Shown: positions 43,021 to 53,122 of the stretch, in pieces
Layout of the letters: each line of letters starts with the position of its first letter
How positions within the stretch are numbered: the stretch's first letter is position 1
Source: CAWFZT01 sp963820415
GTDB taxonomy: Bacteria; Chloroflexota; Anaerolineae; Anaerolineales; Anaerolineaceae
Assembly (NCBI GenBank): GCA_963820415.1
Contig: CAWFZT010000008.1
Span: 496,001-560,000, forward strand
DNA length: 64,000 nt
Reading direction: 5' to 3'
Translations under genes and position numbers: made by a program
The notes under the pieces: model-generated
Seen by the model: only the letters and a program-made list of their open reading frames with translations
Told to the model about the DNA's origin: nothing
The model's database searches: none

Positions 43021-43064
43021 GAAAAAGTTCCCAGGCCCACCTCCAAGGCAAATCCCAATGAACC
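43021..43064. repeat. Solo inverted end of the palindrome repeat
   Basis: The complement starts GGTTCATTGGGATTTGCC and stays similar to the repeat arm for about 40 bp. It faces copy D across about 30 bp. The 385-bp gap 42962-43346 also contains copy D, a promoter-like site, a strong terminator and a second -10 box, but no gene. Confidence 0.55.
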
Positions 43065-43092
43065 CTAATTTTTATCTTATTCTATCCGGAAA

Positions 43093-43168
43093 TGCTGGTT
43101 CATTGGGAATTGCCGTGATGGATCACCAGATTTTGGGTTAATCTGGGTTCTTCCACGGAAAACCCCAC
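43093..43168. repeat. Nested palindrome repeat, copy D (core deleted)
   Basis: Outer arms GGTTCATTGGGAATTGCCG and TTCCACGGAAAACCCCA surround a shortened centre, CCAGATT-TTGGGTT-AATCTGG, in which the tip of the usual hairpin is missing. Confidence 0.75.
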
Positions 43169-43181
43169 AGATCTGAAACGC

Positions 43182-43210
43182 TTGTTATTTAATCGAGAAA
43201 ATGCTAAAAT
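43182..43210 (+). promoter_or_regulatory. Promoter-like pair just before a terminator
   Basis: TTGTTA (43182-43187) and TAAAAT (43205-43210) are 17 bp apart. Transcription would start at about 43217, at the foot of a strong terminator hairpin. Confidence 0.4.
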
Positions 43211-43217
43211 AAAATAG

Positions 43218-43262
43218 CCTCTCATCCTGGTTGCCCCCCTCAACCAGGTGGGAGGTTTTTTT
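43218..43262 (+). terminator. Strong intrinsic terminator upstream of the glycosyltransferase array
   Basis: CCTGGTTG (43226-43233) pairs with CAACCAGG (43241-43248), extended outward by CCTCTCA with TGGGAGG past one bulge, then seven T (43256-43262). There is no plus-strand gene within 980 bp upstream, so it may act as an attenuator for the array or end a very short RNA. Confidence 0.75.
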
Positions 43263-43304
43263 ACCTGGTCAGTGTGAAGAAAAAATTGCCAAATGTGACT
43301 ATGA

Positions 43305-43310
43305 TATAAT
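43305..43310 (+). promoter_or_regulatory. -10 box of the first array gene
   Basis: TATAAT 36 bp before ATG 43347. The -35 region is AT-rich and not convincing. Confidence 0.45.
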
Positions 43311-43346
43311 CTTATCCACAAGATACAAAAATTCCCGGCGAGTTTT

Positions 43347-44921
43347 ATGAAGAATTTTATATTCGAACGTAAGAAACTTATTCCTGTTATTACGGTAGCC
43401 TTATTCTTTGCTGTTTTGGTGATAACGGGCAGCTTAATTTATAAGGATTACGGGATATCTTCAGATGAACCAATCGACTACACGAGAGGTCAAGTAAATT
43501 ATACGGCTTTCAGGGGGGGAAGTCTTGAGGATTACAACACCGCCTGCGCCAAGTTGAAAAACGTATGTTTTTATCCCCCTCTTTACAGTATGGTGACATA
43601 CCGCCTCGTTCCTGAGGGTGATTCTCAAATAATCTATGAACGCCTCCATCTAATTAATTTTCTTTTTTTTGCCGGCGCTGTTTTCGTCTTTTTTCTCATT
43701 GGCAAGAAAATATTCAAGAACTGGATCATCGCTTTATTGGGTTGTCTGTTCCTGGTACTCAGCCCCAGGATTTTTGGACACGCCTTTTATAACCCGAAAG
43801 ATATTCCTTTCATGGACGCTTACATCGTTACCATTTATACGATGCTGCTGTTTCTTGAAAAAAAGAATATCTTCACCGCTATTCTGCATGGTATCGCCAT
43901 CGGCGTGGCTTGCGCTATCCGCACGCCCGGGTTGATCATCCCCCCGATTACTTTCGCTTTCTACTTCTTCGACCTCTTTCTGGCGAAAAGTAGCTGGAAG
44001 GATTATCGAAAAGGTTTAACACTTTTGATTCTTTGCGGTATCGTTACCAGCCTCCTGGTATATTGGTTTACCCCATTTCTATATGGCGATCCCATAGCAA
44101 ATTTCATTTTGACCTTTAACCTCATGAGGAAATACTCATGGAATCAATCCCAACTGTACCTGGGGGTTGATATTAAAAATAAAATTCCCTGGCATTATTC
44201 GCTGGTCTGGTTTTCAATCAGCTCTCCGCCCTTCTACGTGGCATTGTTCGGGCTGGGCAGTGTGACTCTTATCATTCGCAGCCTAAAGTCCAGGTTGAGA
44301 GAACATTTCCGGGCTTTCCGAGATCTATACCTGGTTGGAGCGTGCGCGGTTCTACCCATTGCGGCCGTTATCGTGATGAAATCGGTGATTTATTCGGATA
44401 ACCGCCAGATGTATTTCTGCTACCCGGCCTTGCTCTTGATTTCCTTATATGGTTTTAAATTCTTGATCGAGGAGCTCAGGAAAATCAACCAGCACTGGCA
44501 GGCATGGGCATCCGTTATCCTCATTCTGGGCCTGGCTTATCCAGCTTATTTTTTAGTGCAATATCACACCCGTGAAGATGTATTCTTTAACTTCCTGGCC
44601 GGTCCAAGATTGTCGGTCATTGCGACGCGTTTCACCATGGATCGCTGGGGATTGGCTGTTAAAGATGCCCTGGAGTATATTCTGGCAACCGACCCTGATC
44701 CGCATATTCAAATAGCAGCTACCTCTGGTATAGTTCAGAGTTTAAAAATTTTACCTAAATCTCAACGTGAAAGATTGAAAATACTGGATAAGGGCCCCGC
44801 CGATTATTATATAACTAATACTCCCTACAATCCTGTGGGCAAAGTTCGAGGAAAATTGGTTTACACAGTTAAAGTATTCGATGCAGATATCATTAGTGTC
44901 TATCGGGATGATGGTAAATAA
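43347..44921 (+). CDS. GT39-like membrane glycosyltransferase, array family 1, copy 1
   Basis: The 524-residue protein has about eleven membrane helices and a C-terminal soluble domain. The first external loop has KDYGISSDEPIDYTRGQ (D40-E41), the acid pair expected for PMT/GT39 catalysis, and residues 141-155 read RIFGHAFYNPKDIPF, a motif shared by GT39-like proteins and all family 1 copies. It probably transfers a sugar from a polyprenyl-phosphate donor to an outside acceptor. It is the most divergent full copy (SSDEP, DNRQMYFCYPALLLIS). Acceptor and sugar are unknown. Confidence 0.8.
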   Translation: MKNFIFERKKLIPVITVALFFAVLVITGSLIYKDYGISSDEPIDYTRGQVNYTAFRGGSLEDYNTACAKLKNVCFYPPLYSMVTYRLVPEGDSQIIYERLHLINFLFFAGAVFVFFLIGKKIFKNWIIALLGCLFLVLSPRIFGHAFYNPKDIPFMDAYIVTIYTMLLFLEKKNIFTAILHGIAIGVACAIRTPGLIIPPITFAFYFFDLFLAKSSWKDYRKGLTLLILCGIVTSLLVYWFTPFLYGDPIANFILTFNLMRKYSWNQSQLYLGVDIKNKIPWHYSLVWFSISSPPFYVALFGLGSVTLIIRSLKSRLREHFRAFRDLYLVGACAVLPIAAVIVMKSVIYSDNRQMYFCYPALLLISLYGFKFLIEELRKINQHWQAWASVILILGLAYPAYFLVQYHTREDVFFNFLAGPRLSVIATRFTMDRWGLAVKDALEYILATDPDPHIQIAATSGIVQSLKILPKSQRERLKILDKGPADYYITNTPYNPVGKVRGKLVYTVKVFDADIISVYRDDGK

Positions 44922-44959
44922 AGATTGGACGAATCCTGCTTGATCCACATCTTTAACCA

Positions 44960-46579
44960 ATGACCCTACGCTACTTTCTCGGCAATAAATTCCTTTTGTG
45001 GAAAAAAACAATATTCGATAAAAAGAATCTGATTCCGGTTCTTACCGTATTCCTTTTCTTCTCTATCTATGCCTTAGTTGGCTATCTAATTTATAAGGAC
45101 TACGGGGTATCCGCGGATGAGCAGAATGACTATCGCAGGGGGGCGATCAATTACGATCGATTCGTGGGAGGCCCGCTTTCGCAGTACAGAAAGGCTTGCC
45201 ACGAATCGGATACAATTTGCTATTACCCTCCCCTGTTCAGCATGCTTTTATATTGGTATGCCCCTGGCGGGGATACCCAGGCGATATATTGGCGCCGCCA
45301 TCAATTAACTTTCGCTTTTTTTGCATTTTCTGTTTTCGTCTTTTTTCTGATCGGCAAGAAAATCTTCAAGGATTGGAAGATTGGCCTGTTAGGGGCCTTA
45401 TTCCTTATCATCAGTCCCAGGATCTTCGCCCAGTCCTTCTACAACCCCAAAGACATCCCCTTTCTGAGCGCTTACGTCATTTCCATTTACACTTTGTTGT
45501 TGTTCCTGGAAAAGAAAAATATCTTCACTGCCATCCTGCATAGCATTGCCATCGGAGTTATGTGCAGCATCCGTACGCCGGGATTGATTATCATTCCAAT
45601 CACCTTCTTTTTCTACCTCTTCGATCTCTTTTTATCCAGGGACAATTGGAAGTCCTACCTGAAAGCTGGCCTCTTACTCTTAATTTCTTCTATTATTGCT
45701 GCCGGATTGGTGGTCTGGTTCACCCCAAAGTTGTATACAGACCCGCTCGCTAATTATATAGAAATCTTCAATATGATGAAACGCTACCCATGGGCCGACT
45801 ATCAGTTATACATGGGTCAGAACATCAGTAACCATATTCCCTGGCATTATTCTATTGTCTGGTTCTCGATCAGTTCCCCCATCTTCTATCTGGTTTTGTT
45901 CGGGTTGGGTTGCGTCACCCTCATCCTCCACAGCTTGAAATCCAGGACGCGCCTCCAATTCCGCTCCTTGCGGGATCTATACCTGGTTGGAGCCTGCGGC
46001 GTCCTTCCGATAATTACCGTGATCCTGATGAAGTCCAACCTGTATACCGATAACCGCCAGATGTACTTCGTCTATCCGCCATTGTTGTTGATTTCTTTGT
46101 GTGGATTTAAAGTCTTGATCGATAAAATTCGCCAGAAGACCCTGCGCTGGCAGCTATGGGCAGCCATCCTCCTGATCGCCGGGCTGGCCTACCCGGTTTA
46201 TTTTATGATCCGTTATCACCCCTACCAAACTACTTATTTTAATTTCCTGGCCGGTTCTAAAATGTCGATCATCAAAGAACGTTTTATTTTGGATTCATGG
46301 GGGGTATCGGTCAAGGACGGCTTGCAATATATTGTCAGAACAGACCCGGCCAAGAATATTAAGGTGCAAATCATGGGAAAATTCAGGGGAGGTTGGTTCT
46401 TATTACCTGAAGCAGATCGCCAGAGATTAAATATTTTGGACCACCAACCGACCGATTACATCATCGATACTTATCGCCGTTATCCTATAGAAAAAGTCAC
46501 CGGAGGAAAGGTGGTTTATTCTATAAAAGTAGGCGATACCGATATCTTGACAGTTTATAAGATGACCATGTCACATTAG
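44960..46579 (+). CDS. GT39-like membrane glycosyltransferase, array family 1, copy 2
   Basis: The 539-residue paralogue of the gene before it has the same order of motifs: KDYGVSADEQNDYRRGA, RIFAQSFYNPKDIPF, IPWHYSIVWFSISSP, DNRQMYFVYPPLLLISL and RYHPYQTTYFNFLAG. In place of D-E-P it has D-E-Q, shared with copy 3 at 53123. The soluble tail (PTDYIIDTYRRYP) differs strongly from copy 1, so paralogues may see different acceptors. It starts 38 bp after copy 1 without a clear ribosome site, and family 2 begins 9 bp after its stop. Confidence 0.8.
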   Translation: MTLRYFLGNKFLLWKKTIFDKKNLIPVLTVFLFFSIYALVGYLIYKDYGVSADEQNDYRRGAINYDRFVGGPLSQYRKACHESDTICYYPPLFSMLLYWYAPGGDTQAIYWRRHQLTFAFFAFSVFVFFLIGKKIFKDWKIGLLGALFLIISPRIFAQSFYNPKDIPFLSAYVISIYTLLLFLEKKNIFTAILHSIAIGVMCSIRTPGLIIIPITFFFYLFDLFLSRDNWKSYLKAGLLLLISSIIAAGLVVWFTPKLYTDPLANYIEIFNMMKRYPWADYQLYMGQNISNHIPWHYSIVWFSISSPIFYLVLFGLGCVTLILHSLKSRTRLQFRSLRDLYLVGACGVLPIITVILMKSNLYTDNRQMYFVYPPLLLISLCGFKVLIDKIRQKTLRWQLWAAILLIAGLAYPVYFMIRYHPYQTTYFNFLAGSKMSIIKERFILDSWGVSVKDGLQYIVRTDPAKNIKVQIMGKFRGGWFLLPEADRQRLNILDHQPTDYIIDTYRRYPIEKVTGGKVVYSIKVGDTDILTVYKMTMSH

Positions 46580-46588
46580 GCCAGATTT

Positions 46589-48679
46589 ATGAAGAATTGG
46601 GATTTTAAGAAAGTTAGATTATTTATTAGTATCCTGGCCTGCCTCATTCCAGGGGCAATCGCCACGTTTCTCTTTTTACCTCACTTTCACTGGTATTGGA
46701 GAAGATCAGCAACCGTTCAGCTTGTCCTGAAGGGCGGATTATTCATTTTTTTTTCACTGATCGCTTTCTTATTAATTTTTCTTGTCTGGCGGTGGGTGGA
46801 TGGCATTTTTTCGGCCAACAAAGTAAATGGACAAATACCTTCACTTGGTGATCTGATCGCCACAGCAGGAGCCGGAATTAAAGCGCGCCTGCCTGATCTT
46901 GCTGAACACCAGGAGAATGAAAAACCAGAACGGTTGTCCTGGTTAGCGATCCCTGCGCTTACCTCTATACCCATTGTTCTGGCATTGGTCAATCAAGAGT
47001 GGTTATTCACCCGTGCAGGTGAAGTTGATCCGTGGGCCTATGTCAGCCTGGGATATTATTATTTTAAGGATCCCGCATTAAACAATGGTTACAAAATTTC
47101 CAGAGTTCCGTGGGTCCTGATAGAGTCTCTTATCAGGAACTTGTTTACGCCTACCGCCTCCGCAATTATATTAACCTTGAGTTTTGCGGTGTTGGGGTCG
47201 ATTGGATTCTATCTGCTAGTATCCAGGTTTTTTGGCAAGACAACTGGGTTTATTACTGCCGCTTTGCTCGGTACTTATTCATATTACATGGTAAGCCGTT
47301 CCCCGGATTACCATAACACGGCCGGGGGCGTATTTTTAATTTGGAGCTTATACTTTCTGACCCTGGCAATACAGGCAGAGAAAAATCAAACCTGGTGGTT
47401 CTTTGCGTTTGGAGCAACCTATGCAATAGCGATGCACAGTGAGCTCTTCGTTCTGGGCTGTTTGCCAGCCATGGTCGTTCAATTCTTTACGATATATTGT
47501 TGTAGTAAAAAACGCTTGATCTTGAAGGCAGTCTTGTTAAGCCTGGCAGGGTTTCTGTTCATCACAGGACTTTTGGGAGTGGCAGCTTTTATATCCGGGC
47601 GGAGCTTTTTCTTTTTCATGCCCCAATTAATTAAAGTGGTATTCCATTCAGAATCTCTTTATAACCAACCTGGAAATTTCGTTTGGGCCCTGCGTGCAAA
47701 CCACCTGGCTTTGCCTGGCGCAGTATTTCTATTTTCTGCCGGCTGGATGGCCATAAACGCGAGAAAAATCTTCCTTGCTCATTTACCGATAAGTCGTCGA
47801 TCCTGGCTTCAGTTGAGCATCAATTTACAGATGACCCTGGTAGGAATCATCTGGTTGGCAGGAGAAATTTTCCAAAAGGATTCTCTAAGTAGTTATCACC
47901 TGGTACATCCTGTGTATATCTACACCTTCCTGGCTTTTGCCGGCTTTCTGGCAATGGGACAGCAGGTTAAGATCAACCCAGTTATGCTTGTATTAGTTCC
48001 TGTGATAATCCTCACCTCATTGGCGTTTAGTGACGAGATATTTTCAGCGATAGCATTAAGGTTTCTTCCTCGCTGGCAGATTTTGCAGCCATTGCTATTC
48101 TACCTATTAATATTAACCTTTTTAATTCTGTTTGAACGTTGGCGCTTGGCTGCCCTGTCTATTGTTATCTTAATGAGTTTGGGTAATGTTATGAGTATGG
48201 CGCCCAATAATAAAACAGTTATATCATATGCTCAAGTAAGCCTGGGTAACAACCAATGCCACATACGTAGAGATGGTTATTTAAGCGTCATCGATACTTT
48301 CCAACAATTATGGGGGTTTGGCTGGAACCGAACTCATTTATGGTGGGATCCGGATGAAATGATGCCGGCCAACAATTGCCCTGAAAACCCCATAGGTTTG
48401 AATATAATTGGGCTGTCGGTGACGCGGACTGGCATCCAAGAAATGTATAGGTCCAATCCCAGTAAGCCAATAGGTAAAATTCCTGCGGCATATTACAGGC
48501 AACTGTCACAGCAGGATGATGTGGTAGCTGTGATCACCAATAATCCTTCCACAGTAAATCAAATGCTGGCAAAATTGCGCACTTATGGAAATTGGTCCCT
48601 GTCCAGGCAAGATACCATCCTTGAGGGGGATATCCGATTTTCGCTGTATGTCCTTTCCCTGGATGGTAAAATACGTTGA
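46589..48679 (+). CDS. Multi-spanning GT-C-like membrane protein, array family 2, copy 1
   Basis: The 696-residue protein is not assigned to a named family. Two N-terminal helices frame a conserved WYWRRSATVQLVLKGG stretch; a linker to about residue 125 is followed by VNQEWLFTRAGEVDPWAYVS, with acids in the first external loop as in GT-C enzymes, then about ten more helices with SRSPDYHNTAGG. A soluble C-terminal region carries RRDGYLSVIDTFQQLWGFGW and NRTHLWWDPDE, the most conserved part of all three copies. Close linkage with GT39 genes suggests the same glycosylation process. Its linker (SANKVNGQIPSLGD) differs from the other two copies. Confidence 0.65.
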   Translation: MKNWDFKKVRLFISILACLIPGAIATFLFLPHFHWYWRRSATVQLVLKGGLFIFFSLIAFLLIFLVWRWVDGIFSANKVNGQIPSLGDLIATAGAGIKARLPDLAEHQENEKPERLSWLAIPALTSIPIVLALVNQEWLFTRAGEVDPWAYVSLGYYYFKDPALNNGYKISRVPWVLIESLIRNLFTPTASAIILTLSFAVLGSIGFYLLVSRFFGKTTGFITAALLGTYSYYMVSRSPDYHNTAGGVFLIWSLYFLTLAIQAEKNQTWWFFAFGATYAIAMHSELFVLGCLPAMVVQFFTIYCCSKKRLILKAVLLSLAGFLFITGLLGVAAFISGRSFFFFMPQLIKVVFHSESLYNQPGNFVWALRANHLALPGAVFLFSAGWMAINARKIFLAHLPISRRSWLQLSINLQMTLVGIIWLAGEIFQKDSLSSYHLVHPVYIYTFLAFAGFLAMGQQVKINPVMLVLVPVIILTSLAFSDEIFSAIALRFLPRWQILQPLLFYLLILTFLILFERWRLAALSIVILMSLGNVMSMAPNNKTVISYAQVSLGNNQCHIRRDGYLSVIDTFQQLWGFGWNRTHLWWDPDEMMPANNCPENPIGLNIIGLSVTRTGIQEMYRSNPSKPIGKIPAAYYRQLSQQDDVVAVITNNPSTVNQMLAKLRTYGNWSLSRQDTILEGDIRFSLYVLSLDGKIR

Positions 48680-48712
48680 TTGGCTGTAAGAATTATTTTC
48701 AGATCACAATCT

Positions 48713-50783
48713 ATGAAGAATTGGAATTTAAAGAAAGTTAGATTATTTATTAGTCTACTTGCCTGCCTCATTCCAGGGGCAGTCGCCACGTTTCTCTTTT
48801 TGCCTCACTTTCACTGGTATTGGAGAAGATCAGCAACCGTTCAGCTTGTCTTGAAGGGCGGATTATTCACGTTTTTCTCCCTGATGGCTTTTTTATTAAT
48901 TTATTTTATCTGGCGATGGGTGGATCGCCCTTCGGTTTTGGATCAAATCGCGACAGCAGTAAGAGGAATTAAAAACCAACTGCCTGATCTTGAAAAGCAA
49001 AATGAGGTCAAAGGGTCAACACTCAGCGGCTGGTTTTCTATCCTGACGCTTTCGCTTATTCCAATTATTCTGGCATTGGTCAATCAAGAGTGGTTATTCA
49101 CCCATGCGGGTGAAGATGATCCGTGGCGTTATATCGGCCTGGGCTATTATTATTTCAAGGAGCCTGCCTTGTACTCTGGCTCCTATAAGCTTTCCAGGAT
49201 GGCCTGGATCCTGATCGAGTACGCCATACGTAACCTTTTTACGCCTACCATAGCCGAAATTATTTTAGGCCTGGGTTTCACAATTGTGGCGTCCATCGGT
49301 TTCTACCTGCTGATATCCAGGTTTTTCGGCAAGCGAACCGCCTTTATCAGCAGCGCATTACTTAGCACGTATACATATTATCTGGTAAGTCGCTCCCCGG
49401 ATTACCATAATATGGCAGGAAGCTTGTTTCTTATCTGGAGTTTGTATTTCCTAGACTCTGGCAACACAGTCCAAAAAAAATCCGCGCGGGTGGTTCTTCG
49501 TAACTGGATTAACCTATGGGATCGCCGTTCATAGTGAGCTTTTTGTTCTGGGTTGTTTCCCGGCCATGGTCGTCCAATTCTTAATGTTATCTTGGGGCAA
49601 TAAACGATCGATCTGGAAAGCGATTCTATTTAGTTTGCTCGGTTTTCTATTTATCACGGGGTCGTTTGGAGTAGCAGCCGTATTATCGGGGCGGAATTTT
49701 TTCTATTTCATGAACCAAATAAATTTTGTGCTGGATTATTCGCAAATTGTCGGGACAGGAGCATACGGCAATGCAGATTGGAAATGGCCTTTGCAAGCCA
49801 AGCACCTGGCTTTGCCTGCTGCAGCATTTCTATTTGCGGCTGGCTGGTCAGTCAGGAATTTAGTGAAGTTCTTACAATCTAATTTACCGCCAGACCGTTA
49901 TAGCTGGCTGCAAACAAGTATCAATTTACAGTTTACGCTGGTAGGAATTGTCTGGTTGATAGGAGAAATCAATCGAAGAGAAGCGTTGATCCGTTATTAT
50001 TTTGTGAATCCTGTATATATATACGCTTTTCTGGTCTTTGCCGGGTTCCTCGCCATGGGGAAGCACGAAAAAATTAGCCCGGTTATGCTTGGATCAGTCC
50101 CTGTGGTGGTCTGCAGCGCTTTGGCGTTTAGTGACCGCATTTTTACTGCCATAGGATCAAAGCTCTTTCCGCGTTGGCAGATTCTTCAGCCCTGGCTGTT
50201 TTACCTGGTGATTTTTGCCTGCTTGATCCTGTTCAAACGCCGGGAAATGCTTGCCCTGGCGATTGTGATTTTGATGAGCCTGGGAAACGTCATGGGTATC
50301 TATACTGACACAGGGCGAATTTACATTACACCTTCTCAAGTAAGCCTGTTTACGAACCAGTGCCACCTTCGTGAAGATGGGTATTTAAGTGTCATCGATA
50401 CTTTCCAACAATTATGGGGTTTTGGCTGGAACCGAACTCATATTTGGTGGGATGAGACAGAATCGATTCCGCTCAGTAATTGCCCTGGAATCAGGATTGG
50501 GCTCAACTTAATTGGGGTGTCGGTGACCAGAACAGGTATCCAAAAAATGGAAGGCTCGCAACCTTGTCCCCCGATTTAGAAGATTCCCGCGGCATATTAT
50601 AAGACGATGACAGAACAGGATCAGGTGATAGGTGTAATCACCAATGATCCTTTGAAAGCAAAGCAGATGCTGGCGAAATTGCGCAACTATGGTACTTGGT
50701 CGCTGGCCAGGCAAGCTGCCATCCTTGAGGGGGATATCCGATTTTCGCTGTATGTCTTTTCCCTGAATGGTAAAATACCTTGA
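48713..50783 (+). pseudogene. Array family 2, copy 2, broken by a frameshift and a stop
   Basis: The ATG at 48713 matches the start of copy 1. The frame is lost at about 49453 (CCTAGACTCTGG; without the A it reads on as ATQSKKNPRGWFFVTGLTYG), resumes in the next frame, and hits TAG at 50577-50579 where relatives have P-I-G/N-K-I. Past that, KIPAAYYKTMTEQDQV continues to a TGA at 50781-50783, the family end. The first 200 bp are nearly identical to copy 1, while the linker RPSVLDQIATAV and NEVKGSTLSGW match copy 3, so the gene is a mosaic. Confidence 0.85.
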
Positions 50784-50879
50784 TTGACTGGAAAATTTGT
50801 TTTCTGCAAAAGATATTAATGAAGGTGGCCTGTAGAGGGTTTAAAAGATCTTTATCATCCTGAAGGGTGGTTACTGTGA

Positions 50880-52937
50880 ATGTTGAAAAAATATAAAGTT
50901 TTTATCAGTGTGGATGCCGGCCTGATTCTAGGGGCAATCTCCACGTTTCTCTTTTTACCTTACTTTAACTGGTATTGGAGAAGATCAGCAACCGTTCAGT
51001 TTGCCTTGGAAAGCGGAATATTCACATTTTTCTCCCTGATGGCTTTTCTATTAATTTTTCTCGTCTGGCGTTGGATAGAACGCCCTTCGGTTTTGGATCG
51101 AATTGCCACAGCAGTGAACGGAATTAAAAACCAACTGCCTGATCTTGCAAAGCAAAATGAGGTCAAAGGGTCAACGCTCAGCACCTGGATTTCGATCCTG
51201 ACGCTTTCTCTTATTCCAATTATTCTGGCATTGGTCAACCAAGAGTGGATGTTCACCCGTGCAGGCGAAGATGATCCCTGGTGGTATATCAGTTTGGGTT
51301 ATTTTTATTACAAGGATCCTTTACTGGCGTCCAACTCCTATAAGATTTCCAGACTTCCGTGGATCCTGGTCGAGTACATTATCCGCAACCTTTTTACACC
51401 CACAACAGCCGCAATTGTCTTGACCCTGATTATTGTTATCCCAGGATCCATCGGGTTCTACCTGTTAGTATCCAGATTATTCAGCAAAGAAATCGGTTTT
51501 ATCAGCACAGCATTGCTGAGCACCTTTTCTTATTACATGGTAAGCCGCTCTCCGGATTATCATAACGCGGCTGGAAGTCTTTTTTTTATCTGGAGCTTAT
51601 ATTCTTTAACCCTGGCAGTCCAGTCCAAAAGCAGGCAGCGCGGGTGGTTTTTTGTTTGCGGGGCGGTGTATGGGCTGGCGGTTCACAGCGAGTTCTTTGT
51701 ATTGGGCTGTTTCCCGGCAATGATCGTCCAGTTCGTCATGTTGAATTGGGCTGGAAAAAAGAGACCGGTCCTGGAGGCAGTTTTATTCGGCCTGCTTGGG
51801 TTTTTATCGACCACCGGGTTGCTTGGTTTAGCCGCGGCGTTGTCTGGCCGGAGCTTTTTCTTTTTCATGAACCAAATAATATTCTTAATTCGTTATTCAG
51901 GGGTTGAGAGAGGCTTTTACCTACCAGGAAATTCAGGTTGGCCCCTGCAGGCAAAACACCTGGCCCTGCCTGTGGCAGCCTTTTTCTTCGCTGCAAGTTG
52001 GGCAATCAAGGATGCAATAAGATTTTACCATCTTCATCTGGATTTAAATGGTCGATCCTGGCAGCAACTGAGCCTCAGTCTTCAGATGACTTTGGTGGGA
52101 ATGATCTGGCTGGTTCTTGAAATCTCTAAAAGAGAAGCCCTCATGCATTACTATTATGACAACCCGATCTATATTTATTCATTTCTTGTTTTTGCCGGGT
52201 TTCTGGCGATGGGCTGGCGAGAAAGCATCTCGCCGATTATCCTGGGGGCAGTCCCATTGGCAATTTGTTTGTCGCTCATGTTCAGTGATCGCATTTTTGG
52301 CGCGCTAGGATCCCGCCTTTTTCCTGGATGGCAGATAATCCAGCCTTTACTTTTCTACTTGCTCATTTTTGCCTGTTTGATGCTGTTGAAGCGTCAGCCG
52401 CTGGCCGTCCTATCGTTAGTGATCTTGATGTGCCTGGGGAATGTCATCGGTATGCCTACAGATGTGAATCAGGCTAATATTACCCCTTCCCAATTGAGCC
52501 TTGGCGAGAACCAGTGCCATACAATTAGAGATGGGTATCTGAGTGTTATCGATACTTTCAAGGACTTATGGGGTTTTGGCTGGAGCCGAACGCATTTATG
52601 GTGGGGTGAAGGCGAAACGATACAGGTCAACCATTGCCCCGAGCCCAATGTTGGGATTAACCTGATTGGGCAGTCGGTGGTCCGGACAGGTATCCAGGAA
52701 ATGAAAAGGTCGATACCTAGCCCACCGATCAATAAGATTTCTGCGGAATATTATACGAAGTTGACATCGCAAGATCAGGTGGTAGGGGTGATCACCAATC
52801 ATTCTGCGAAAGCAAAGCAGATGCTGGCTAAACTGCGCAGGTATGGCAACTGGTCGCTGGCCAAACAGCAAACCATCACCCAAGGAGATATCCATTTCTC
52901 TTTGTATGTGTTTACCCTGCAGGGCAATACGCCTTGA
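50880..52937 (+). CDS. Multi-spanning GT-C-like membrane protein, array family 2, copy 3
   Basis: The 685-residue full-length copy has the same layout: WYWRRSATVQFALESG, EWMFTRAGEDDPWWYISLGY, SRSPDYHNAAGSLFFIW, RDGYLSVIDTFKDLWGFGW and a soluble tail ending SLYVFTLQGNTP. Relative to copy 1 the sequence is spread with substitutions but keeps all acids in the first loop (E-D-D-P), pointing to selection for function. ATG 50880 is preceded by GAAGGGTGG. A 185-bp gap with no recognisable gene follows. Confidence 0.68.
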   Translation: MLKKYKVFISVDAGLILGAISTFLFLPYFNWYWRRSATVQFALESGIFTFFSLMAFLLIFLVWRWIERPSVLDRIATAVNGIKNQLPDLAKQNEVKGSTLSTWISILTLSLIPIILALVNQEWMFTRAGEDDPWWYISLGYFYYKDPLLASNSYKISRLPWILVEYIIRNLFTPTTAAIVLTLIIVIPGSIGFYLLVSRLFSKEIGFISTALLSTFSYYMVSRSPDYHNAAGSLFFIWSLYSLTLAVQSKSRQRGWFFVCGAVYGLAVHSEFFVLGCFPAMIVQFVMLNWAGKKRPVLEAVLFGLLGFLSTTGLLGLAAALSGRSFFFFMNQIIFLIRYSGVERGFYLPGNSGWPLQAKHLALPVAAFFFAASWAIKDAIRFYHLHLDLNGRSWQQLSLSLQMTLVGMIWLVLEISKREALMHYYYDNPIYIYSFLVFAGFLAMGWRESISPIILGAVPLAICLSLMFSDRIFGALGSRLFPGWQIIQPLLFYLLIFACLMLLKRQPLAVLSLVILMCLGNVIGMPTDVNQANITPSQLSLGENQCHTIRDGYLSVIDTFKDLWGFGWSRTHLWWGEGETIQVNHCPEPNVGINLIGQSVVRTGIQEMKRSIPSPPINKISAEYYTKLTSQDQVVGVITNHSAKAKQMLAKLRRYGNWSLAKQQTITQGDIHFSLYVFTLQGNTP

Positions 52938-53122
52938 TTGGCTGGTAAAATTGATTATAGCTATACAAACCAACTATTGAAGCATACAAGGCTCAAGCTC
53001 AAGTCGTCCAACATCTCGTCAATCGCTCTCGTTCAACTGCTAGCCGAATGCGTCAGTGCCGCAAGGCGGTAGCCCAAACTTAATGTGATATTGTCATAAT
53101 GAGATGAACGGTAATAAAAAAT
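52938..53122. other. Gap within the array, no gene recognised
   Basis: About 100 bp (52990-53085) are less AT-rich than the flanks and contain an open stretch QAQVVQHLVNRSRSTASRMR with no start codon or known relative; it could be a worn fragment of a lost gene. I see no repeat of the palindrome family here. Confidence 0.35.
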
